A stretch of DNA of 64,000 nucleotides, from positions 91,752 through 155,751 of the forward strand of contig NYTH01000054.1 of the NCBI GenBank assembly GCA_002683405.1, written 5' to 3'. Made by a program: the position numbers and the translations under genes. This document shows positions 44,713-53,844 of the stretch, one piece after another; position 1 is the stretch's first letter, and each line of letters begins with the position of its first letter. The stretch is from Salinisphaeraceae bacterium (GTDB taxonomy: Bacteria; Pseudomonadota; Gammaproteobacteria; Nevskiales; Salinisphaeraceae). The notes under the pieces are model-generated. The model worked only from the letters and a program-made list of their open reading frames with translations, did not search any database and was not told where the DNA came from.

Positions 44713-46536
44713 CTACTCTCCCTCGTGAAAGTGGGCGTATATCCGGCTGGCCATGCTTTTGCTGATTCCCTCTATGCGAGTCAGGTCGCGCACACCGGCG
44801 CGGGAAATCTGACGGGTGCCGCCAAATGCCTGCAAGAGACGCTTCTTGCGAACGGGACCGAGACCCTCGATCTCGTCCAGTGCGGACGACTTGCGGGCCT
44901 TCTGGCGCTGTCCGCGATGGCCGGCAATGGCAAATCGATGCGCCTCATCCCGAATGTGCTGGACCAGGTGAAGGGCCGGCGAGTCCGGCGGCAGTATAAG
45001 TGGCTGACTGACTGCCGGCAAAAACAGCTGTTCGCGCCCCGCCTTTCTGCTCAGACCCTTGGCCACGCTCATGACGCAGGGAGGCTGCGCGCCAATTTCC
45101 TCCAGCGCTTCGCCGACCGCGCTGAGCTGCCCCCGGCCGCCGTCGATGATCAGCAGGTCGGGCATGGGGTGCTCGCCGTCCAGCACGCGCTGGTAGCGTC
45201 GGGTGAGGGCCTGGCGCAAGGCGCCGTAATCGTCGCCGGCCGGCACGCCGGTAATGTTGAATCGGCGGTAGGCGCTCTTGTTGGGCGAGCCGGCTTCAAA
45301 CACGACGCAGGAGGCCACGGTGCGCTCGCCCCCCGTGTGGCTGATGTCGAAGCATTCCATACGCATGGGCGGCGCCGGAAGGCCCAGCGCGTCCTTCAGG
45401 CTGGTCAAACGCGTTTCCGCCCCGGCGCGGCTGACCAGCGTGGCCTCCAGCGTCTGGCGCAGCGTGGCGCGGGCGTTGGCCAGCCAGTCGGCGCGCCGCC
45501 CCCGCACGCGGGTCTTGAGGGCCACCTGCCGACCGGCGCCCGCCGCCAGCGCTTCCTGCAGCCAACCCTGATCATTCGGCTCCGGGTGCACCAGTATCTC
45601 CGGTGGGGCCTTGCGCTCCAGGTAGAACTGTCCCAGGAAGGCCGATACCAGCTCGGATTCATCGGCATTGGCCGGCAGGCGCGGCGAGTAGCTGCGGTGA
45701 CCCAGATTGGTGCCGCCCCGGATGGTCACCACCACCACGGCGGCCTCGCCTGCCTGGATGCCGGCGCAGACAATATCGAAATCGCCGCTCTTGCCGATCG
45801 TCTGGCTCTGCTCCTGCAGCCGCCGGACCGCGGCGATCTTCTCGCGCAGTACCGCGGCGGATTCGAAGTCCAGCTTTTCGGCCGCCTGCCCCATCTGGTC
45901 GCTCAGCCGCGAGACCAGCTTCTCGTTGCGGCCCTCGAGCAGATCAACTGCGTCGGCCACGTCGGCGGCATAGTCCTGCTTGCTGATCTTGCCCACGCAA
46001 GGCGCGGTGCAGCGCTTGATCTGATGCTGCAGACAGGGTCGGCTGCGGTTTTCGAAGAACGTGTCGCTGCAGTTGCGCAGCCGGAAAAGCTTGTGAATGG
46101 TGTCCTGTGTCTGCCGCACCGCCCCGGCGCTGGGATAGGGGCCGAAATACCGGCCGGGCCGCTTCTGGGCGCCGCGGTGGTAGGCCACGCGCGGGAAGTC
46201 CTGGGCCGTGGACAGGTAAAGATAGGGGAAACTCTTGTCGTCCCGCAGGCAGATGTTGTAGCGCGGCCGGTGCTTTTTGATGAGGGTGGACTCGAGCAGC
46301 AGCGCCTCGTCCTCCGTATGCGTGATGCTCACCTCGATATGCGCGACCTGATCAAGCATGGCCTCGGTCTTGGCGTTGCCGCTGGCCCGCATGAAGTAGC
46401 TGGACACACGTTTTTTCAGGTTTTTTGCCTTGCCGACGTACAGCACGTCGCCGCCGGCGTCGTACATGCGGTACACGCCGGGTCGGGCCGTGAGCTGCTG
46501 CACATAGGCCTTGGGGTCGAAGGCAGTGTCGCTCAT
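44713..46536 (-). CDS. uvrC: Excinuclease ABC subunit UvrC
   Basis: This 607-residue nuclease subunit makes both incisions in nucleotide excision repair. The N-terminal GIY-YIG domain (PGVYRMYDAGGDVLYVGKAK) makes the 3' cut. A UvrB-binding UVR motif lies near residue 210 (LSDQMGQAAEKLDFESAAVL). The RNase H-like C-terminal nuclease carries MRMECFDISHTGGERTVASC and LLIDGGRGQLSA, and a helix-hairpin-helix pair ends the protein (IEGLGPVRKKRLLQAFGG). It overlaps the upstream DNA glycosylase gene by four bases. Confidence 0.98.
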   Translation of the reverse strand: MSDTAFDPKAYVQQLTARPGVYRMYDAGGDVLYVGKAKNLKKRVSSYFMRASGNAKTEAMLDQVAHIEVSITHTEDEALLLESTLIKKHRPRYNICLRDDKSFPYLYLSTAQDFPRVAYHRGAQKRPGRYFGPYPSAGAVRQTQDTIHKLFRLRNCSDTFFENRSRPCLQHQIKRCTAPCVGKISKQDYAADVADAVDLLEGRNEKLVSRLSDQMGQAAEKLDFESAAVLREKIAAVRRLQEQSQTIGKSGDFDIVCAGIQAGEAAVVVVTIRGGTNLGHRSYSPRLPANADESELVSAFLGQFYLERKAPPEILVHPEPNDQGWLQEALAAGAGRQVALKTRVRGRRADWLANARATLRQTLEATLVSRAGAETRLTSLKDALGLPAPPMRMECFDISHTGGERTVASCVVFEAGSPNKSAYRRFNITGVPAGDDYGALRQALTRRYQRVLDGEHPMPDLLIIDGGRGQLSAVGEALEEIGAQPPCVMSVAKGLSRKAGREQLFLPAVSQPLILPPDSPALHLVQHIRDEAHRFAIAGHRGQRQKARKSSALDEIEGLGPVRKKRLLQAFGGTRQISRAGVRDLTRIEGISKSMASRIYAHFHEGE

Positions 46537-47177
46537 GCAGCGTCGACCAGCGCCCGGGCGCGGCGAAAAATATCGGCAAACATGGTTTCGGTCAGCCGCC
46601 GCGTCTGGGTGTTGTAGCGGCTGCAGTGATAGGAATCGAGCAGGATATGGCCACCCGGCAGCAGATGCTCGGCTGCGTGGCCGAAGCGCCAGCCGCTGAG
46701 CTTCAGGTTGAAGGCCTTCAGCACCGCCTGGTGTGCGATCGACCCCAGCGCGAGCAGCACCGGACTGTGGCGCACTTCCGCCTGCAGGAATCGGTTACAG
46801 GTATTCACTTCTTCACCTGTGGGTTTATTTTTCGGCGGCAGGCACTTGACCGCATTGGTTATTTTGCAATCGATAAGTTTCAGGCCGTCGTCCGCATGCA
46901 GCGATTCCGGGCGGTTGCTGAAACCCGCCTCGTAGATATTCCGGTAGAGAATGCCGCCAGCATGATCACCCGTGAATGGCCGCCCGCTGGCATTGGCCCC
47001 GTGCATGCCCGGCGCCAGACCGACAATGAGCAGCCGGCCATTCGGATCACCAAAGGGGGCTACGGGTGCGGCGTGATACGCCGGATGACTGACCTGGACG
47101 TCATGCCGCAGCGCAACGAGTCGCGGACACAGCCGGCAGTCGATATCGAAATCGAGTGGCTGCCCTGCTCCGCTCAT
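46533..47177 (-). CDS. Family 5 uracil-DNA glycosylase (UdgB-like)
   Basis: This 214-residue iron-sulfur uracil-DNA glycosylase has cluster cysteines in DCRLCPRLV and in KCLPPKNKPTGEEVNTCNRF. Motif 1 is GLAPGMHGANASGRPFTGD and the C-terminal active-site loop is DSYHCSRYNTQTRRLT. Family 5 enzymes typically lack the motif-1 polar catalyst and remove uracil and some other damaged bases; that breadth is inferred from the family. The ATG at 47177 gives the shorter, homologous start. It sits between uvrY and uvrC and overlaps uvrC, so two excision-repair genes are co-translated. Confidence 0.92.
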   Translation of the reverse strand: MSGAGQPLDFDIDCRLCPRLVALRHDVQVSHPAYHAAPVAPFGDPNGRLLIVGLAPGMHGANASGRPFTGDHAGGILYRNIYEAGFSNRPESLHADDGLKLIDCKITNAVKCLPPKNKPTGEEVNTCNRFLQAEVRHSPVLLALGSIAHQAVLKAFNLKLSGWRFGHAAEHLLPGGHILLDSYHCSRYNTQTRRLTETMFADIFRRARALVDAA

Positions 47178-47283
47178 AGAAAACCCCGGTCCGGAAATGA
47201 CGGCCGGCACGCGACACGCACCGGCAGAAGGGCGCGTATTGTAACGATGCGCAGCCGCCGACTGAACGGTGCGCCGGCTTCTA

Positions 47284-47940
47284 TCAGCTGCCGAGTTGTT
47301 CGGCGCGATCCTCGAGCAGGCCGTAACGCATGGCCATGCGGGTGAGCTCGACGTCGTTGGTGACTTCGAGCTTTTCGAACACGCGGTAGCGGTAGGTGCT
47401 TACCGTCTTGGGCGACAGGCACAGACTGTCGGAAATGGTTTTCGTACTATGGCCTTGCGTGACCATGAGTGCGACCTGCATTTCACGCTGGGAGAGCTCG
47501 TCAAACGGCGATTTCTTGCTGCCCTGAATCAACGACACTGCCAGTTTGCTGGCGATGCTGGGGGCCACGTAGCTCTTGCCCGCCGCCACCTGGCGAACTG
47601 CCGCCACCACTTCTTCCGCGGCACTGTCCTTGGACAGATAGCCCGCCGCGCCGGCCTCGAGCAGCCGGCTGGGATACGGCTCCTCGGCGTACATGGACAC
47701 GGCAATGATGCGCAGCTTGGGATTGCTGGCCAGCAGACGCCGGGTGGCTTCCAGACCGCCCATACCCGGCATGTTGATGTCCATGAGCACCACGTCCGGC
47801 TTGAGCTCGCGACAGACCTTCATGGCCTCCTCGCCGGTACCGGCTTCGGCGATCACGTCGATATCCGGCTCTTCCTGCAGCAGGCGCCGCATGCCGTTGC
47901 GCACCAGGTCGTGATCGTCGACGAGAATCAGTTTGATCAT
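47284..47940 (-). CDS. uvrY: Response regulator UvrY/GacA
   Basis: This 218-residue LuxR-type response regulator has an N-terminal receiver domain with phospho-acceptor Asp54 (VVLMDINMPGMGG) and the conserved Lys104 (YLSKDSA), and a C-terminal helix-turn-helix (SQREMQVALMVTQGHSTKTI). It is the partner of BarA/GacS and, in known systems, drives CsrA-binding small RNAs that switch carbon storage and motility. The place upstream of uvrC is the conserved one in Gammaproteobacteria. The sensor kinase is not in the window. It is 106 bases from the glycosylase gene. Confidence 0.97.
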   Translation of the reverse strand: MIKLILVDDHDLVRNGMRRLLQEEPDIDVIAEAGTGEEAMKVCRELKPDVVLMDINMPGMGGLEATRRLLASNPKLRIIAVSMYAEEPYPSRLLEAGAAGYLSKDSAAEEVVAAVRQVAAGKSYVAPSIASKLAVSLIQGSKKSPFDELSQREMQVALMVTQGHSTKTISDSLCLSPKTVSTYRYRVFEKLEVTNDVELTRMAMRYGLLEDRAEQLGS

Positions 47941-48133
47941 TCGAACCTCTACGAAAATCGTGATGCCGCGGCCCTTACCGGATGGGCCTGTTGCTGTTAT
48001 CGGCCAACGCGGGATATTAGCAGCCTCGTCTGGCGGACTGCAGATCGACGCACAATACATCCGCCCGTTGGCGCATGCAGGACTCTCTGGGCCTTGATCC
48101 TGCGCCGCAAGCCAGCGTCGCCGGTCTGAGGCA

Positions 48134-48162
48134 ATAAAAAAGGCCCGCCATGCGGCGGGCCT
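48134..48162 (-). terminator. Rho-independent terminator of aceA
   Basis: On the minus strand GGCCCGCC pairs with GGCGGGCC around GCAT and is followed by TTTTTTATTG, 30 bases after the aceA stop codon. The 190 bases between it and uvrY hold nothing else recognisable. Confidence 0.93.
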
Positions 48163-48191
48163 TGTCGGAACACGCGAGTTGCGTTGCGGCC

Positions 48192-49508
<1,317 letters not shown>

Positions 49509-49856
49509 CTCTCTCTCTTTGGCTGAGGACCGATGCTTGGTCTGTTTAACGATAACGAAGCGCCGGGGCGCATGTTGGAGGATGACGCCACCTGACTGTG
49601 CGGCGTACTGCTACCCCTTTTCGGCCGGACCGCGCATAACGCGATCGATTCCATGCCGACGCGTTGCGAAAACTCCGGCCTTGCAGGCGATTTGGCCGGG
49701 CCCGCAGCGCGGAAGCCGGGCCAGCGGGGACCCGCTGAAAAGGCGGCGCATTCTATCACGAAGAAATCTCTGGTGCACTGCACCATGAAAAGATTTCTTG
49801 TCTGAAACGGACTCGCCGCCCCGTAAACGGCAATGCGCGCTGGTGCACCATCAAGA
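49509..49856 (-). promoter_or_regulatory. aceA upstream region with nested palindromes
   Basis: This 348-base gap contains a nested inverted repeat at 49761-49799: AAGAAATCT and AGATTTCTT enclose TGGTGCA-C-TGCACCA (49771-49785). A perfect ten-base palindrome, TGGTGCACCA, lies at 49841-49850. TGGT-N-ACCA palindromes resemble operators of GntR/FadR-type regulators. They are 250-340 bases before the aceA start, distant for a simple repressor of aceA; one could instead belong to a small RNA or to the gst terminator region. Confidence 0.55.
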
Positions 49857-49878
49857 AAGCCGGGCTAGGGCCCGGCTT
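49857..49878 (-). terminator. Terminator-like hairpin after the GST gene
   Basis: AAGCCGGGC pairs with GCCCGGCTT around four bases. On the minus strand it is followed by TCTTGATGG, so the T-tract is poor. It lies 26 bases after the stop codon. Confidence 0.7.
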
Positions 49879-49903
49879 CGAATGCAGCTGCGACAGCCAG
49901 CCA

Positions 49904-50554
49904 TTACATGCGCATGCCCATCTCTTCCCAGTTGTCCGCCAGGGTGTCGTTGGCGCTCTGACGTGCATTCATGCGGTCGAACCAGGCCTTGACGTTCTGC
50001 ATTGACGGGTCAAGCGGCTGTCCCACGCTGGCCACGAAATCGAGGCAGCAGTACAGCACCAGGTCCGCCAGCGTCATGCGATCACCCGCTATGAACTGCT
50101 TGCCGGCCAGCTGGCCATCCAGCCACTTCAGGCCGTCCTGGCCCTTCTTCTTGATCTCGTCGGCCGCCTCCGGGATGCAGTAGACGCGATCGCGGAACAG
50201 GCCGAGGCCCTCTGCATAGCGAAAGCCGTTATAGAGATGCTCGGTGATATTCAGTTCTACGCGGCGAACCCACATGCGCGTTTCCGCCTTTTCCTCCGGC
50301 GAGGAACCCACCAGGGCCTTCTGGGGGTTGAGGTCTTCGAGGTACTCGCACATGGCGACGGTTTCGGCGATGACCGTGCCGTCCTCCAGTTCCAGCGCAG
50401 GAATCTGACCGGCGGGATTGCGCTTGACGTAAGCCTCGCCCCGATTTTCGGCGCCGAGCAGGTCAATCTGTTCGGTCGGCAGTTCGATGCCCTTCTCCTG
50501 CATGAACATGCGCACCATGCGCGGGTTCGGGCCCGCTGAATCCAGCAGTTTCAT
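49904..50554 (-). CDS. Glutathione S-transferase family protein
   Basis: This 216-residue cytosolic GST has the thioredoxin-like N-terminal domain (MKLLDSAGPNPRMVRMFMQE) with the glutathione-binding IPALELEDGTVIAET and the helical C-terminal domain with the N-capping box GDRMTLADLVLYCCLDF. The substrate is unknown; conjugation or stress protection is typical. It has a short upstream gap to a divergent SDR gene and a hairpin after its stop. Confidence 0.93.
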   Translation of the reverse strand: MKLLDSAGPNPRMVRMFMQEKGIELPTEQIDLLGAENRGEAYVKRNPAGQIPALELEDGTVIAETVAMCEYLEDLNPQKALVGSSPEEKAETRMWVRRVELNITEHLYNGFRYAEGLGLFRDRVYCIPEAADEIKKKGQDGLKWLDGQLAGKQFIAGDRMTLADLVLYCCLDFVASVGQPLDPSMQNVKAWFDRMNARQSANDTLADNWEEMGMRM

Positions 50555-50699
50555 GAATGTTCCCCTCCAGAGAATGTATCGCTATTGACGCAGCGTCCAT
50601 CGCCACGAGCCCGCGAATATACATGCTTGATAGCTGGCGCGCTTGCTGCGGGTAGTCGACCCGCGTGATGCTGCCGCAACAACTCAACGGAGCCGCGCC

Positions 50700-51443
50700 A
50701 TGCCCTATCCGCACAATGCCCTCGACTTTTCGCAACATCCGGTTCTTGTGGCCGGAGGCTCCAGCGGCATCGGCCGCGGTATTGCAACAGCGTTTGCCGA
50801 CGCCGGCGCGCAGGTATCCGTCTGGGGTACGCGGGACAGTGCCGCGGCATACGACCCCCCGGATGTGCTGGCCCGCTTTGATTATCAGCAGGTCGATCTG
50901 CAGCAGCGCCGGCAGATCGAGCGGGCCGCACAACGCCACGGGGCGCTGCACACCCTGGTGCTGTCCCAGGGCACCGTGCGCTACGGGCGAGGCGAATACA
51001 CGGCGGACGGCTTTCGCGACGTGGTCGATCTGAACCTGACCAGCGTGATGGACTGCTGCCTGGCCTTCGAAAAGGCGCTGGGCGGGTTGCCGGGCAACGT
51101 CATTGTGATCGGATCGGTGGCCAGTTTCCGGGCGACCCGAGGCAATCCGGCCTACGCGGCTTCAAAATCGGGATTGCTCGGACTGCTGCGTTCGCTGGCG
51201 GATGCCTGGGCCGGCCGTGGTATCCGCGTGAACGGCATTGCCCCCGGGTTTGTTGAAACCCAACTTACCCGCGTGACCTTCGACGACGAGAAGCGCCGCG
51301 AGGCCACCCGCCGGGCCATTCCCATGAATCGCTTCGGCACGCCGCAGGACATGGCCGGCGCGGCGCTATTTCTCGCGTCGCCGCTGGCCGCCTACATGAC
51401 CGGGCAGATGCTGGTGGTGGACGGCGGCATGACGCTGGCCTAA
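50700..51443 (+). CDS. Short-chain dehydrogenase/reductase
   Basis: This 247-residue classical SDR has the cofactor loop VAGGSSGIGRGIA, the active-site serine in VIGSVASF and the YAASK catalytic pair. The C-terminal PMNRFGTPQDMAGAALFLAS and TGQMLVVDGGMTL are typical of FabG-like enzymes. The substrate is not predictable. The start at 50700 gives the normal N-terminus; a longer frame exists upstream without homology. It diverges from the GST gene. Confidence 0.92.
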   Translation: MPYPHNALDFSQHPVLVAGGSSGIGRGIATAFADAGAQVSVWGTRDSAAAYDPPDVLARFDYQQVDLQQRRQIERAAQRHGALHTLVLSQGTVRYGRGEYTADGFRDVVDLNLTSVMDCCLAFEKALGGLPGNVIVIGSVASFRATRGNPAYAASKSGLLGLLRSLADAWAGRGIRVNGIAPGFVETQLTRVTFDDEKRREATRRAIPMNRFGTPQDMAGAALFLASPLAAYMTGQMLVVDGGMTLA

Positions 51444-51518
51444 CTCCGCCAAAAGCCAAAATTGCTTGAGTCAACGCCAGCGGCTAATCTGCCAAGAAGC
51501 ACCACCACGGAGACTATA

Positions 51519-51977
51519 GTGACTGCCTGTTACCGCGACGGAGACTTCGGGAAATATTTTCGGGAGAACATGGCCGGGCTGGGCCTGCCCGTGCCGGCAA
51601 CGCTGTTCGACAACTTTAATGCCGCTGTGGCCAACGCCACGCTCATGGCCAACACCCTCAGTACGCTTGGCGCCGGTGCCACCGTGGGTGAGGTGATCGG
51701 CGCCACTGTGGCGCTGGAAAAGCTAGGCGTTGTCGCCGGCCTGGGCGCGAGCTATTACCTGGGGGCTGTGGTCGGCAGCATTGCTGTCGCCAGCGGACGG
51801 TCACTCGGCTGCGGTCGCTCGCTTGCCGACGTGCTTATTTTTCTCAGCCAGCATCAGCTTGCCTACTCGGGCGTACGGACGCATTTGCTGCAAAATCCGG
51901 AAATTCTCGATCCTTCACGAAGCGGACGCTTCGCGTATGCGTCAAAGGCCCTGTCGAGACATGGCGCGGCCGCGTGA
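51519..51977 (+). CDS. Hypothetical protein with glycine-rich hydrophobic helices
   Basis: This 152-residue protein starts at the GTG at 51519, preceded by GGAGA. After a polar start (CYRDGDFGKYFRENMAGLGL) come two hydrophobic, glycine/alanine-rich stretches (ANTLSTLGAGATVGEVIGAT and LGVVAGLGASYYLGAVVGSI). They could insert in a membrane in glycine-zipper fashion. I do not recognise a family; an effector or bacteriocin-like role is possible but unsupported. A second small membrane-protein gene follows 12 bases later. Confidence 0.62.
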   Translation: MTACYRDGDFGKYFRENMAGLGLPVPATLFDNFNAAVANATLMANTLSTLGAGATVGEVIGATVALEKLGVVAGLGASYYLGAVVGSIAVASGRSLGCGRSLADVLIFLSQHQLAYSGVRTHLLQNPEILDPSRSGRFAYASKALSRHGAAA

Positions 51978-51989
51978 GTTGATCGGGCG

Positions 51990-52166
51990 ATGAAAGATCA
52001 GATTCTACTACTGCTCACCGGTATCGCATGTGCGGCTGCCGCCTGGGCGTTCTTTTACTACACGCAGCAATGGGCCTTTCCGCTTCTGATTGGGGCCTTC
52101 GCAGCCGGCTCTATCGCGGCCGCCATCAATCGGAATCGCGCCAGCCGGCACGAAAGCAATCGCTGA
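51990..52166 (+). CDS. Small 58-residue membrane protein
   Basis: This short frame encodes MKDQILLLLTGIACAAAAWA, then two hydrophobic helices and a basic tail (NRNRASRHESNR). It lies 12 bases after the preceding small gene in the same direction, and its codon use is like its neighbours. The pair may form one operon; a small anchor, immunity or accessory role is conceivable, but nothing in the sequence proves it. Confidence 0.5.
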   Translation: MKDQILLLLTGIACAAAAWAFFYYTQQWAFPLLIGAFAAGSIAAAINRNRASRHESNR

Positions 52167-52208
52167 TTGGAAAAAGCGGCGAAACATGGGCCTGCAGGCC
52201 GGCAATAT

Positions 52209-53771
52209 TCAGTTGCCCGCTGCAGGCAGGCGGAACACGCGCTCGAAGTACCCGCTCATCTCGTCGACCAGATCGTCCTCGTCATCGCGCAGTTCCGGAT
52301 CGATACCGGCCAGCGCGCGGGCCAGCCGCTTCTTGTATTCCAGCTGCATGGCGCGGCCGATCTCGATGCGCTGCGCCTGCGGGCTGCCGGCGCCGTGCAT
52401 GGATTCCGTGAGATAGCCCACCGCGTTGCGCCCGAGCGTCATGTTTTCGATGAGACGCAGAATCCGCACCCGCTCCTCGGTGGAAAAATCGGCCCGGCCC
52501 TTGAGATATTTCTCCAGCAGGCGGCCGATTTCGGGATGGTTCAGGTCCTTTTCCGACGGCATGGTCGCCACCAGCCCGCCGGCCAGGTCCTGTGACAGCC
52601 GGCCCAGTTCATAGGGTAGCTTGGTGACGTGGTGCTTGCAGACGTTGGCCAGCATGTCGTCACAGATCCAGGCGCCGGAGTCGGTCGCAAAGCCCTGATA
52701 GCTCGCGGCAATCCCCGTGCCGTAAATCGTCTCGTTGAGGTGGGTCATCTCCACCAGCTTGTCCTTGACGTGGCTGGCCTTGTCCGCGCCGTTGTACTCG
52801 GCCACCTGGGCCGCCGCGCCGATGAGCACGTCCCCTACCCCCGATTTACAGACGTAGGAGCGGCGGTGATAGGCCGTGAATCGCTGGACTAGGCTGGCCG
52901 CAAAATCGGTTTCGCCGTCCATGAAGATCAGGTCGTTGGGGATGAACACGTCCTCGAAGATGACCATCGCTTCCTGGCCGGCGTATTGCGCGTTGCCGGC
53001 GTCGATCCCGCTGCCTTCTGCGGCCCGCGTGTCGCAGGACTGGCGGCCGTAGATATAGGTGATGCCTGGCGCATCCACGGGGACGGCGCCCACAATGGCG
53101 TAGTCCGCGTCATCGGGCCCCAGGCGCATGGTGGGCATCACCAGCATCCAGTGCGAATTGACGCAGCCGGTCTGGTGGGCCTTGGCGCCGGTGATGTAAA
53201 CGCCTTCGGGCGTGCGGCGTGTGACGTGCACGAACATGTCCGGGTCGGCCTGGGCGTGCGGGGGCTGGCCGCGATCCCCTTTCACGTCGGTCATGGCGCC
53301 ACCGACCACGAAATTGCCTGCGTGCATGTGGGTCAGAAAGGCCCGGAGCCGTTCGTGATAGGCCGTGTCGCCGGCCTGATCGATATCGAAGGTCACGGAA
53401 TACAGGGCGTTGAAGGCGTCCATGCCCACGCAGCGTTGAAAACAGGTGCCGGTGAGCTGACCCAGCCGGCGCTGCATCTTGTTCTGGGAGACCAGATCCC
53501 GGGCGCTGGTGCACACATGCAGGAAGCGGCTGACGCGCTCGCCGGTGAATGGCGACACCACGCTGGCCATCTCGGGGTTTTCGACCGCGAGATCGTAGGT
53601 GCGCGCAATGGCGTTGATCGAGGGGCGAATCAGCGGGTGATCGACCGGTTCTTGCACCTTTTCGCCGAACAGCCAGACATCCAGCCCCCGGCCCCGCAGA
53701 CTCTCGATATAGTCGGCGCCGTTCTCGATTTTCCGGGGCGGTGAATCCAGGTGGGTCACGGAATGTGGCAT
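52209..53771 (-). CDS. 4-hydroxybutyryl-CoA dehydratase / 4-hydroxyphenylacetate 3-monooxygenase family enzyme
   Basis: This 520-residue flavoprotein belongs to the HpaB/AbfD family. LTGTCFQRCVGMDAFNALYS places Cys110 and Cys114 four apart, and YHRRSYVCKSG gives His302 and Cys308. This is close to the three cysteines and one histidine that hold the [4Fe-4S] cluster of clostridial 4-hydroxybutyryl-CoA dehydratase. HpaB hydroxylases lack such a cluster, so a dehydratase/isomerase-type reaction on a hydroxyacyl-CoA is favoured. It diverges from an acyl-CoA dehydrogenase gene over 73 bases, which fits CoA-thioester metabolism. Confidence 0.82.
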   Translation of the reverse strand: MPHSVTHLDSPPRKIENGADYIESLRGRGLDVWLFGEKVQEPVDHPLIRPSINAIARTYDLAVENPEMASVVSPFTGERVSRFLHVCTSARDLVSQNKMQRRLGQLTGTCFQRCVGMDAFNALYSVTFDIDQAGDTAYHERLRAFLTHMHAGNFVVGGAMTDVKGDRGQPPHAQADPDMFVHVTRRTPEGVYITGAKAHQTGCVNSHWMLVMPTMRLGPDDADYAIVGAVPVDAPGITYIYGRQSCDTRAAEGSGIDAGNAQYAGQEAMVIFEDVFIPNDLIFMDGETDFAASLVQRFTAYHRRSYVCKSGVGDVLIGAAAQVAEYNGADKASHVKDKLVEMTHLNETIYGTGIAASYQGFATDSGAWICDDMLANVCKHHVTKLPYELGRLSQDLAGGLVATMPSEKDLNHPEIGRLLEKYLKGRADFSTEERVRILRLIENMTLGRNAVGYLTESMHGAGSPQAQRIEIGRAMQLEYKKRLARALAGIDPELRDDEDDLVDEMSGYFERVFRLPAAGN

Positions 53772-53844
53772 GGGCGTCTCTTGGCTGGTCGGTTCAAGCC
53801 GTATAAGTTAAAACAATTCTTTCCTGAATCGAAGAGACCGCAGT

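Noticed and set aside
44572..46617. Open frame of 681 codons on the plus strand opposite pgsA and uvrC
   Set aside because: It covers two certain genes on the other strand and has no homology signal.
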